Positions 33,811 to 41,002 of a stretch of DNA of 41,002 nt are shown piece by piece (position 1 is the first letter of the stretch; the number at the start of each line of letters is the position of its first letter). Made by a program: the position numbers and the translations under genes. The stretch lies in NCBI GenBank assembly GCA_021199475.1, contig JAJQHZ010000075.1, positions 1-41,002 of the forward strand. Direction: 5' to 3'. Source of the stretch: Lachnospiraceae bacterium (lineage in GTDB: Bacteria; Bacillota; Clostridia; Lachnospirales; Lachnospiraceae). The notes beneath the pieces were generated by a model, which searched no databases, was not told the DNA's origin, and worked only from the letters and a program-made list of their open reading frames with translations.

Positions 33811-34005
33811 AATTCTTCCTCCTCATAAGTAGGGTGATAACTGCGGGACGCCAGGCTGCTGCACACAGGCTTTCATCTGAACGATCCAAAAACTCGCAAA
33901 ATGTCCTTCGCGACAGATTCCAGACAAGCAATAAACTGAAAAAACAGTTTGCCAGCAGATGCATCACCAGCAGTCATGTAAAAAGATTGTAAAAATAACA
34001 TCTAC
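33811..34005 (-). promoter_or_regulatory. Long leader of the ECF operon with terminator-like hairpin, possible riboswitch
   Basis: Between the promoter at 34006-34034 and the start codon there are about 190 transcribed bases with no credible frame. On the minus strand I see AAACTG-TTTTTT-CAGTTT, a repeated CTGCTGG, then a 7-bp hairpin TCGCGAA/TTTGCGA followed by GTTTTT. Vitamin importers are often controlled by riboswitches. I could not match FMN, TPP, cobalamin or THF consensus elements by eye. Confidence 0.4.
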
Positions 34006-34034
34006 AATATAACCAATTTCCGCCCGGTTTTCAA
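34006..34034 (-). promoter_or_regulatory. Promoter of the ECF transporter operon
   Basis: TTGAAA (34029-34034), exactly 17 bases, then TATATT (34006-34011) on the minus strand. The start of transcription would fall near 33999. The stretch 34035-34496 upstream is AT-rich and holds no convincing gene. Confidence 0.7.
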
Positions 34035-34496
34035 TAGGTTTTGACAATTATACCCTGTTTTTTACAGACTGTCAGGAAACCAATCTCTTCTCTTCGCTGC
34101 ATGACTCCGCCTGAATCGTCAATTGCTCCCGCATTCTGCCTTTTCATCATTCATTTGTATACAGATATTTATTCATTTGCCTTGCCATTTTACACATAAA
34201 TGATTACAATACAAGTAGGGAATTCCGACGTGAGGAAAATGAAGGATGAAAATTATGCTGGACACAAATATTATAGGCGTTCCGGAATTCCTAAATATGC
34301 AGTAAATGCTATAACCATTATCACACTTTAGGTTCTTCCGTGAAAATTCGTATTCGTCACTCGGTAAGCCCACTAATTCCCCCGAAATCCATGTCCTTTC
34401 TCTTGAAATACCAAAAGTCAAATGTGCATGAATTTCGGGAAAATAGTAGTGGCAATTGTAATTGCTGTTAAAAAAATGCAAAACAGGCTTTGAATT

Positions 34497-35885
34497 TTAC
34501 ACTACTTTCCACCAACCATTTTTTCTGGAACCTACCCGCTCTACCAACCCGTTCTTTTTCAAGAAAGAGATATTATTTTCAATCGCCGTTTTCTTGATTC
34601 CGATCATCAGAGCCAGCTGTTCGCCGGTAACATTTGGATTGTTCCTCATCTCCTCCAGAATGCGTTGGCGTGTCGGGTTTAATCTGACCGTGTAATTCCC
34701 ACTTTTATTCCCCGTTTTATTCCCCAGATCTGCCTCAAGATAATGAAACGGGATTGTTACCACGATGGAATTTTCACGAAACTCAAATGCTTCTTTTCCA
34801 TATACTTCGGTTATTTTAGGGACGCCCCTGCCGGAACGCTCACTGATATGAAGCTGCAAAAATATATCTGACAGTTTCTGGTTTACCGGCACGGATTCTC
34901 CCAGATAAAAGCCCTGCATTGTCTGTTTCGGAGGAAGCGTCCCGCGGGATAAAATTTCGATTCGGTCACTGTATACCGTTATCATCGGTGCATTCCCGTC
35001 TATCCATAAATTATGCACAAATGCATTGATCACAGCCTCGCGAAAAGCACTCTGGTCAAACAGCGGAATCTCTTTTCGCTCCACAAGGCGATCACTTTCA
35101 TCCGCCTGTAAAATATTTAAGACATCCCCGTATTCCAGCACCTTGTCAAGTGACAGGAGCAGGCTGTTGTTACCGAATTCCCTCACGGAATAGAGGGAAG
35201 ATGCCTTATCCCTCCCCTTAAAAATGGATACCCGAATTGGAATTCGGCTATTGTCGGATAACAGTTGCGCAAGCAGATTATATTTCCCGTCCCTTGTCAA
35301 AAAGCCCAGATTCTTTTCAAATGTTTTTTTGTTTAATATGATTCCCCTGTCCTCATAATAGAGAAATAATTTACGAAAAGTCATTTCCTGGCTGTCTGCC
35401 TCTGTATTCTCCATCGTAGGAAACCCATTCCTTAAAATATCAAACAGGCGCGCCTCCCGCTCCGGATATTTGTTTAAATTTACTTTGCTGGAACCGATTC
35501 TCAGGAAACGGTTCCCGTTGAACGCTGTCGGGACCTGATGCGCGGCAGGTATTACAAGCACCACGATACGCTTACGGTTGATCCTGATCTCCTGAAATTG
35601 AAAAGCGATGTCCGGCATAAGCTGCCTTGCCAGATAATGCTGTAAGGGTTCGTTCTTTACATCCTTGTGGTAATCCATGACAGTTCCCACAACCTCATGG
35701 CTTTTATCGTTTATGCCCCATATTAAATAACCATACTCTTTACCAAACATGGCCGCTGCGTTTGACAATGCGGAGATATACTCGCCTATCCCTGTCGGTT
35801 CCTGCCAGTTTTCCTTATAATCAAACCATTCTTCCTCTGTTTCCAGGGACATCAGATCCCTTACAGTCTGTTTCAAATCTTCCAT
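34497..35885 (-). CDS. AlbA_2/Schlafen-type ATP-binding transcriptional regulator with C-terminal wHTH
   Basis: A 462-aa cytoplasmic protein. The N-terminal AlbA_2 (divergent AAA_4) domain begins LETEEEWFDYKENWQEPTGI and has YLIWGINDKSHEVVG. A middle GHKL-like region follows with REAVINAFVHNLWIDG and ITVYSDRIEILSRGTLP, then SGRGVPKI. A hydrophilic GNKTGNKSGN linker leads to a winged helix (PTRQRILEEMRNNPNVTGEQ and after). Such proteins act as ATP-binding regulators or stress proteins. The start at 35885 is set by AGGAGG six bases upstream. The promoter region carries repeated TTATTCCCCAC boxes, suggesting self-control. Base use is AT-richer than the genes to the left. Confidence 0.88.
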   Translation of the reverse strand: MEDLKQTVRDLMSLETEEEWFDYKENWQEPTGIGEYISALSNAAAMFGKEYGYLIWGINDKSHEVVGTVMDYHKDVKNEPLQHYLARQLMPDIAFQFQEIRINRKRIVVLVIPAAHQVPTAFNGNRFLRIGSSKVNLNKYPEREARLFDILRNGFPTMENTEADSQEMTFRKLFLYYEDRGIILNKKTFEKNLGFLTRDGKYNLLAQLLSDNSRIPIRVSIFKGRDKASSLYSVREFGNNSLLLSLDKVLEYGDVLNILQADESDRLVERKEIPLFDQSAFREAVINAFVHNLWIDGNAPMITVYSDRIEILSRGTLPPKQTMQGFYLGESVPVNQKLSDIFLQLHISERSGRGVPKITEVYGKEAFEFRENSIVVTIPFHYLEADLGNKTGNKSGNYTVRLNPTRQRILEEMRNNPNVTGEQLALMIGIKKTAIENNISFLKKNGLVERVGSRKNGWWKVV

Positions 35886-35906
35886 GCGAAGCCTCCTGGT
35901 CAAAAT

Positions 35907-35956
35907 TTATTCCCCACTTTTATTCCCCACCCAAATATACCATAGGTGGGGAATAA
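35907..35956. promoter_or_regulatory. Operator-like repeats upstream of the AlbA_2 regulator
   Basis: TTATTCCCCAC occurs at 35907-35917 and 35920-35930 as a direct repeat. Its inverse GTGGGGAATAA is at 35946-35956. The last two form a perfect 12-bp inverted repeat (35920-35931/35945-35956) with a 13-base spacer, in which a -10-like TATATT falls on the minus strand. This looks like an autorepression site. Confidence 0.6.
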
Positions 35957-35978
35957 AATAAATATTATTTTTGGCACA

Positions 35979-36137
35979 TCAGCGGTAATTTATGCTTTGT
36001 GAAAACCGGATGCTCTGAATGGATGTCCGGCTTTCTGGAATTGCGGCGTCCATCAGTTCTTCTACAAGGATTTCTTCAGATAGTTCTTCAGCAAGAACCG
36101 TAAGACCGGGCATAGTTGCCATCAATACATATGTCAT
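35979..36137 (-). CDS. Possible small acidic protein
   Basis: A 52-codon frame (MTYVLMATMPGLTVLAEELS and on) with an acidic LAEELSEEILVEELMD stretch. Upstream are tandem AAAGGGCGAT copies that give only a weak ribosome site. It could be a real small protein, a gene-end remnant, or chance. I do not recognise it. Confidence 0.25.
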   Translation of the reverse strand: MTYVLMATMPGLTVLAEELSEEILVEELMDAAIPESRTSIQSIRFSQSINYR

Positions 36138-36189
36138 TAATATCGCCCTTTAATCGCCCTTTAATATCCGCAGATCTTTTCATAGCAGC

Positions 36190-36218
36190 TTGTCATTTCC
36201 ACTAAGTTTTGTTATAAT
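36190..36218 (+). promoter_or_regulatory. Promoter of the LRR surface protein gene
   Basis: TTGTCA (36190-36195), exactly 17 bases, then TATAAT (36213-36218), about 60 bases before the ATG. AAAGGGAGGA is the ribosome site. Confidence 0.8.
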
Positions 36219-36279
36219 TGTTTAAGACATCTGGATTTATCCGATTGCGCAACTACCGAACAAAAGGGAGGATTGATTT

Positions 36280-39021
36280 ATGAAAAAGAGAATATCGCTA
36301 TTAATTGCACTAATACTGGTTGTTTCTGCGCCTGTCAATATTCAGGCGGAGGATACAAGTGATTCAATTCTATCAGATGGCAGCATTTTGGATGCGGCAG
36401 AGGCTGACGCTGAAGCAGAAAATGCTATGGAGTCCGTTTCAGAATCGGATGAAATGGACACTGCCCTGATTGTGGAGTATGAAACCGAGTCGAGTGATGA
36501 CGGAGCGGATACTTCTATGGTGGTCTCTGATATCGCTGCAGGTGATAATCCTGAAATCACAGAAAACACGGATGGCACAAATGGTATCTCGGAATCGAAT
36601 GCGGATGCAACTGCAGATACAGACAATAATGACTTTATCTTATCTGTTGAAGAATGTTCGATTGAAGATGAGAGCGGCATCAGCGTAATTGATGACGATG
36701 ATGACTCATTGATACAGCTGGCAACACCGGCAAACCTTGAATGGGGAGTTTTTCATTTGGCAGATGGTACTGTACTGTTTGAAATGCCAGGAACTGCATC
36801 GTTTACTGTAAACGGTCTTACACAAGATAAATATCAATTAGTGTGTTATAAGATTAACGAAGATGGGGCAAGTAAAATTGTGCGTTGTACTGGGCCTGGA
36901 CAATACACTTGTAATTTTCCTTTATATATCAGTGAATCAGGTACTTATTACTTTACAGTTCAGTCCTTGGGGGATGGTGTTACCTATTCAGACAGTGAGA
37001 TTGCAAGCTCAGGGGAATGGACAGTTGAACTGGCTTCTGAGCAGCTCCCTTCCCCGACTTCTCTAACCTGGCAGCTGGACGAAAGCACCGGTTATCCGGC
37101 AATTTCCTGGGATACTTATGAAGATGAGTCAAATCTATGGGGATTTGAATTACATTTCTATGTTTCTGATACGGCGGATGGAACCACAAAAACACCACTG
37201 TGGGGCCATACTTGTACTGGCGCCTATCCTGGTTACAGAGATATTTCTTATTCCGATACATTGGACGCAGGGCTGCTTTCAGTAGGCGGTTCGGGGTATT
37301 ATTTTGTCGAGATACATGCCATCTCTAAGGATATCACGGCTGCTCTGCACAGCGATGTCGTCTGGAGTGACGGATTTTACTTTAGGGACATTGTGGGAGA
37401 AATATCTGAAACACTTGATACCATAGACAGTAGTGCAACAGAAGCCGAAATTAAGAGCGTTGTGCAGAATATCGATACGTCAGAGCTTTCTGCTGCGATG
37501 GCTTCTGACCAGGATAATACAGGTGTTGTGGCGCAAATTGCTTCACTGGAAGCCCAGGCTGGTGTCTCAACAAATATCGTGATTACAGATGCCATGTCAG
37601 ATAATTTTGATTCCAGCCAGGTTTCGGTGATTGGCGGCGGATTAAACACCTCTTCCGGAAATGCGGAGCTGACGATTTCCACCCCGGAAGATGGCGATGT
37701 AATTGACACAATGTTGAAAAACTCTATTGCGTTTTCCATGAATCTGGCCGGAGAGGACGTGGACAGCAATCAGCTTTCTGTCCCGGTAAAGATTACGCTC
37801 CCTATCCCAGCTACGATTAACCCGGACTTTTTTGTTCTTTTGCATTACCATCAGGGAGAGGAAGAGCCGGAACAGCTATGGCCCTATATTTATGAAAAAG
37901 ATGGTCAGTACTATGCGTCTTTTGTGATTACAAGCTTTTCCGATTTTGTGATGTATGACAGCAGTCCGGCAGTTGATCTTTCTAACTTTACCGTGACACT
38001 CTCATCATCAAATTACACCTACGACGGGGAAGCAAAAACACCGGATGTTACGGTTACAGATGGGACTTCTATATTAATAAAGGATACTGATTATACAGTT
38101 TCCTACAGTAATAACACGGATGTCGGAACCGCTACAGTGACCGTGACTGGCATCGGAAATTATACTGGTACTGCGACAACGGCCTTTACGATCGTAAAGG
38201 AGGCCATTCAGGTCGGCGCATCTATTTCAATTGACAAGCTTTCCTATACTGTGACCGCATCCGACTCTTCGGAAATGACTGTAACACTCTCCGCTCCGGA
38301 AAGCAAAACAATCACCAGTGCAACGATCCCGGCGACGGTGACGATTGATGGAAATACATACACCGTGACGGCCATCGCGGATAATGCGTTCAGCGGCTGC
38401 ACGAGCCTAACATCCGTATCTGTCGGTGCAAACGTGACTTCCATCGGATCAAAGGCATTTTACAATTGTACAAGCCTGAAGACCGTCAGCGGCAATGCGG
38501 CAGTGACAACCATCGGAAGCAGCGCGTTCCAGGGATGCACGGCGCTAACTACTGTAAACGGCATGACGCATCTGATTACAATCGGTAGCAATGCATTCTA
38601 TAATTGCAAGAAGCTGACCACAATCGGGAGTAAGTCATCCACTGTTACCCTGGCGAGTGTTCAGACGATCGGAAAAAGCACGTTCTACGGCTGCAAAGCG
38701 CTCAAAAAAGTCAATCTGACTTCCAAAGCGTTGTTTAGCATCGGTGCGTCTGCGTTCCAGGGCTGTAAGGCTCTGAAAACTTTTACTGCTAAATCCACCG
38801 TTTTAAAAAGTATCGGAAAGAAAGCCTTCTATGGCGATAAGAAACTCTCCACAGTCTCTTTAAAGACATCGAAGCTGACGAAATCGAATGTAAAATCAAA
38901 TGCCTTCAAGGGAATAAAGAGCACCTGTACATTCAAGGTTCCGTCCAAAAAGGTATCTGCTTATAAGAAGATATTCAGGGCGCGAGGTGCCGGAAGCAAA
39001 ATCAAGGTTAAAAAACTGTAA
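36280..39021 (+). CDS. Secreted BspA-type leucine-rich-repeat surface protein
   Basis: A 913-aa exported protein. The signal peptide is residues 1-23 (cut near IQA). Residues 24-140 are a strongly acidic, Ser/Asp/Glu-rich linker. Two fibronectin-III-like beta domains follow at about 145-235 and 250-370, then a helical stretch to about 430 and a beta region to 560. An MBG/YDG-like Ig domain (SNYTYDGEAKTPDVTVTDGT) lies at about 575-645. LRR_5 repeats run from about 690 to 880 with units like IGSKAFYNCTSLKTV. The end (SKKVSAYKKIFRARGAGSKI) is a basic tail seen in many clostridial secreted proteins. No LPxTG motif is present, so attachment may be by charge. A role in adhesion is the usual inference for BspA-like proteins. 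It is the only plus-strand gene in the AT-richer end of the window. Confidence 0.9.
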   Translation: MKKRISLLIALILVVSAPVNIQAEDTSDSILSDGSILDAAEADAEAENAMESVSESDEMDTALIVEYETESSDDGADTSMVVSDIAAGDNPEITENTDGTNGISESNADATADTDNNDFILSVEECSIEDESGISVIDDDDDSLIQLATPANLEWGVFHLADGTVLFEMPGTASFTVNGLTQDKYQLVCYKINEDGASKIVRCTGPGQYTCNFPLYISESGTYYFTVQSLGDGVTYSDSEIASSGEWTVELASEQLPSPTSLTWQLDESTGYPAISWDTYEDESNLWGFELHFYVSDTADGTTKTPLWGHTCTGAYPGYRDISYSDTLDAGLLSVGGSGYYFVEIHAISKDITAALHSDVVWSDGFYFRDIVGEISETLDTIDSSATEAEIKSVVQNIDTSELSAAMASDQDNTGVVAQIASLEAQAGVSTNIVITDAMSDNFDSSQVSVIGGGLNTSSGNAELTISTPEDGDVIDTMLKNSIAFSMNLAGEDVDSNQLSVPVKITLPIPATINPDFFVLLHYHQGEEEPEQLWPYIYEKDGQYYASFVITSFSDFVMYDSSPAVDLSNFTVTLSSSNYTYDGEAKTPDVTVTDGTSILIKDTDYTVSYSNNTDVGTATVTVTGIGNYTGTATTAFTIVKEAIQVGASISIDKLSYTVTASDSSEMTVTLSAPESKTITSATIPATVTIDGNTYTVTAIADNAFSGCTSLTSVSVGANVTSIGSKAFYNCTSLKTVSGNAAVTTIGSSAFQGCTALTTVNGMTHLITIGSNAFYNCKKLTTIGSKSSTVTLASVQTIGKSTFYGCKALKKVNLTSKALFSIGASAFQGCKALKTFTAKSTVLKSIGKKAFYGDKKLSTVSLKTSKLTKSNVKSNAFKGIKSTCTFKVPSKKVSAYKKIFRARGAGSKIKVKKL

Positions 39022-39067
39022 AGAAAAATCACTGGCACTGAAGTGATATAACTCCTCTGTCCGCTGC

Positions 39068-39112
39068 GCGGGGCAGGTACTGTCAGGCGTAAGATCACCA
39101 TGTCTGCCCCGC
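39068..39112. terminator. GC-rich stem-loop after the LRR gene
   Basis: Arms GCGGGGCAG 39068-39076 and CTGCCCCGC 39104-39112 form a perfect 9-bp stem with a long 27-base loop, 47 bases after the LRR stop. No U-run follows on the plus strand, so termination is uncertain. Confidence 0.4.
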
Positions 39113-39122
39113 AGGCAAAAAA

Positions 39123-39162
39123 ACAGGCGAGCAAGCCGATTAGAAATGGCTTGTTCGCCTGT
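39123..39162 (-). terminator. Intrinsic terminator of the AAA-ATPase gene
   Basis: A 15-position stem (39123-39137 with 39148-39162, one wobble) and a 10-base loop. On the minus strand it is followed by seven T residues, 20 bases after the ATPase stop. It may also stop the convergent LRR transcript. Confidence 0.85.
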
Positions 39163-39181
39163 CCCTTATATTTAAAGTATA

Positions 39182-40897
39182 TTAAAATGACTCCCGCTCT
39201 AAAACAACCTTGCACTGCTTTTTGAAGCAGGCGATGCCATATTTGAGGATTTTGTGCATATCATCTTCTTTCAATTCGGCAGTATAATTGTATTTGTTAA
39301 TCTGATCAAGAGCTTCTTTACATGCTGCGTCAAGATTCCCGCCCTCTGCATATTTTACCTCAATGACAATGCCAATTTCTTCTTCTTCAATCTCAATCTG
39401 GAGATCATAGTATCCATCACCGGCTTCCCTGTTAGATGAAACGCCCCAGTCGCTTTTAAAGAGCATGATTCCGAGAATCAGGCCGTGATAGAAATTTTCC
39501 TTGAATTCCTTTTTTACTGCTGTATCACGAATACTGATTGTTTTTCCCATGGCTTTCGTGAAAATGCGCTCGACATCAGCTGTATCGCCATTTTTCAATG
39601 CTGCGCAAAACTCTGTCACCAAAGTGCCGTCCTCAGCCACTTTTTCCTCAAACAATTCCAGAATAAAGCCACTGAAAATGTCGCGGACTTCGTTATTCGG
39701 GATTTTCAGACGAACCAGATTGCCATATGGCATCTCGGCCGGAGTCAGATAGCCGGTTGCAAACAGAAGACTCCACATATTTTCAATGTTTTCATACATA
39801 GTATTGTAGGTCAGCTGTTCTTCGATTGATTTCTGGACAGTCTCGCCGGAAATCAGCCGTTCAATCTGAGCTTTCGTCACACCGTTGCCCATCCGGCGGA
39901 TGAATTTTTTGACTTCTTCATTACTGCTGGAGTTTTTCCAATAGCTCTTTGGCCTTTTGTCTGGATTTTTCAGTAACTGGTTGCACCAATTGATGACATC
40001 CCATGGATTATAAACATATGCATTGGAAATCCTGTATCCGTCATACCATTCTTTCGTAGTATTATAGTATTCGGAAAGCCCATAATAATCCAGAATTTGT
40101 CGAACCTCAGCATCCGTAAATCCAAAACGCTCATCACATTCGGCGTCTAATAGCGAATATAGTTTCAGATTATTCAGGCCGGTAAAAATACTTTCTTTTG
40201 AGACTCTCAAACATCCCGTCATTACCGCAAAATAAAGGCTTTCGTTTGTTTTTAGCGCGGCATCCAGCATATTTCGAATCAGGACAATCATTTTATCATA
40301 GTATCCGCATGAATTTGCTTTTGCCAGCGGCACATCATATTCATCAATCAGAATAATCACTTTCCGTCCATAATGCTTCTCCAACAGTCGGGAAAGTGTG
40401 TTCAGGCTGCTGGTAATAGTAGCTTCAGACATGACGAAAACGCTTTTTAAAGAATTATCCACATGAATAAGCTGACGATAAAGCTTTTTTTCCTCTTCAT
40501 AAAGTTTGTCACTGTCAAGAAGAAAACGAAATCGTAACGCTTCATTTGCAATAATAGTACAGAGCTCATTCTTTGCAAACTCATAACTGTCTCCATGAGC
40601 AGTTTTTAAACTGATTGAAATCACAGGGAACTGTCCCATGTATGTTTCACACAGCTCGGTCTCTTTAGAAATTGCCAGACCTTCAAATATTTTTGGATCT
40701 GCACCTGTCTCAAAAAAGCGTCTTAACATACTCATATTCAGGCTTTTGCCAAAGCGTCGCGGACGGGTAAACAGGTTTACTTCTCCTCTGTTTTGCAACA
40801 AATCTCTGATAAGGCTGGTTTTATCTACATAATAATAATCTTCTGTCCGGATTTTTTGAAAGTCATCGACTCCTATCGGAAGCATCTTCGTCTTCAC
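39182..40897 (-). CDS. AAA-ATPase-like protein with C-terminal PD-(D/E)XK nuclease domain
   Basis: A 571-aa protein of the widespread 'predicted AAA-ATPase plus DUF1703' family. The N-terminal part begins MLPIGVDDFQKIRTEDYYYV; the P-loop TRPRRFGKSL is at 44-53 and Walker B IILIDEYD at 181-188. The C-terminal PD-(D/E)XK-like motif is GDGYYDLQIEIEE followed by IGIVIEVKYAEG. Such genes are often multicopy in gut Firmicutes and Bacteroidetes; the role is unknown, with defence or mobile-DNA links suggested. It starts with GTG at 40897, five bases after AGGAGG. Its AT-rich base use and lone position suggest acquisition. A possible TTGATA-N17-TAAGCT promoter lies further upstream. Confidence 0.9.
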   Translation of the reverse strand: MKTKMLPIGVDDFQKIRTEDYYYVDKTSLIRDLLQNRGEVNLFTRPRRFGKSLNMSMLRRFFETGADPKIFEGLAISKETELCETYMGQFPVISISLKTAHGDSYEFAKNELCTIIANEALRFRFLLDSDKLYEEEKKLYRQLIHVDNSLKSVFVMSEATITSSLNTLSRLLEKHYGRKVIILIDEYDVPLAKANSCGYYDKMIVLIRNMLDAALKTNESLYFAVMTGCLRVSKESIFTGLNNLKLYSLLDAECDERFGFTDAEVRQILDYYGLSEYYNTTKEWYDGYRISNAYVYNPWDVINWCNQLLKNPDKRPKSYWKNSSSNEEVKKFIRRMGNGVTKAQIERLISGETVQKSIEEQLTYNTMYENIENMWSLLFATGYLTPAEMPYGNLVRLKIPNNEVRDIFSGFILELFEEKVAEDGTLVTEFCAALKNGDTADVERIFTKAMGKTISIRDTAVKKEFKENFYHGLILGIMLFKSDWGVSSNREAGDGYYDLQIEIEEEEIGIVIEVKYAEGGNLDAACKEALDQINKYNYTAELKEDDMHKILKYGIACFKKQCKVVLERESF

Positions 40898-41002
40898 ACT
40901 GCCACCTCCTTCGCTCGCTAAAAACGCCGAAACACAAACGGTTGAATTGTAGAAAGCTTACCACAAATGCATCTGGTTATCAAGAAAAGTTTTCGTTTGC
41001 TC

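Noticed and set aside
33811-34034. FMN, TPP, cobalamin or THF riboswitch in the ECF leader
   Set aside because: I could not find the conserved core sequences of these classes by eye; left as an unclassified leader.
34173-34481. 102-codon minus-strand frame with Cys, His and aromatic residues
   Set aside because: No ribosome site, odd composition, AT-rich non-coding surroundings; could be a worn gene fragment but I cannot support it.
38380-38900. Tandem DNA repeats in the LRR gene
   Set aside because: They reflect the LRR_5 protein repeats; DNA copies are diverged and not a separate element.
1-41002. CRISPR array, prophage, integron or transposase
   Set aside because: No regularly spaced repeats with spacers and no matching proteins were seen in any frame.

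Overview
The window is one contiguous piece of a low-to-mid GC Firmicute chromosome, most likely a gut Lachnospiraceae. The reasons are strong AGGAGG-type ribosome sites, a UPF0397-type ECF vitamin transporter with a fused double ATPase, a BspA-type leucine-rich-repeat surface protein with a lysine-rich end, and Uma2 and AAA-ATPase/PD-(D/E)XK accessory genes. There is no rRNA, tRNA, CRISPR array, phage or transposase. Nearly every gene lies on the minus strand; the plus-strand genes are two LysR regulators and the LRR protein.

Layout. 1-12.4 kb: a MATE exporter, then a minus-strand block. Read in the direction of transcription, that block is an Opp/Dpp-type ABC importer (two permeases, two ATPases, then the binding protein), a serine esterase, two small membrane proteins, a metallo-beta-lactamase-fold hydrolase and an amidohydrolase-fold protein. 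12.6-15.1 kb: a ceramidase-like hydrolase and a divergent LysR regulator. Each is interrupted by exactly one in-frame stop codon while the rest of its reading frame is intact. 15.1-20.0 kb: a remnant of an IlvD/Edd-type dehydratase start, a heterodimeric ABC exporter pair, and a Uma2-family protein with a very good promoter. 20.3-27.3 kb: a LysR regulator followed by a five-gene catabolic-looking operon (FMN-dependent dehydrogenase-like protein, Gfo/Idh/MocA oxidoreductase, GPH sugar-type symporter, alpha/beta hydrolase, SDR). 27.5-30.4 kb: an exported FMN/FAD reductase facing a divergent LysR regulator. 30.5-34.0 kb: a complete ECF importer (S, fused A1A2, T) behind a leader of roughly 190 nt. 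34-41 kb: visibly AT-richer accessory genes (AlbA_2 regulator, LRR surface protein, AAA-ATPase).

Most genes form LysR-controlled modules that pair uptake with redox or hydrolytic enzymes, as expected of a bacterium that uses many minor dietary or host compounds. Several enzymes lack textbook catalytic residues (amidohydrolase metal ligands, SDR tyrosine, FMN-dehydrogenase arginine), so their reactions may not be those of the named families.

The most unusual non-coding signal is a family of nested stem-loop repeats in at least five copies (1.74-1.89, 6.70-6.74 and 17.33-17.45 kb). Their arms change in a compensatory way between copies. All have the same orientation and lie between minus-strand genes; one encodes the last residues of an ABC exporter. 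The paired nonsense mutations in the ceramidase-like gene and its LysR neighbour are the second signal worth pursuing.
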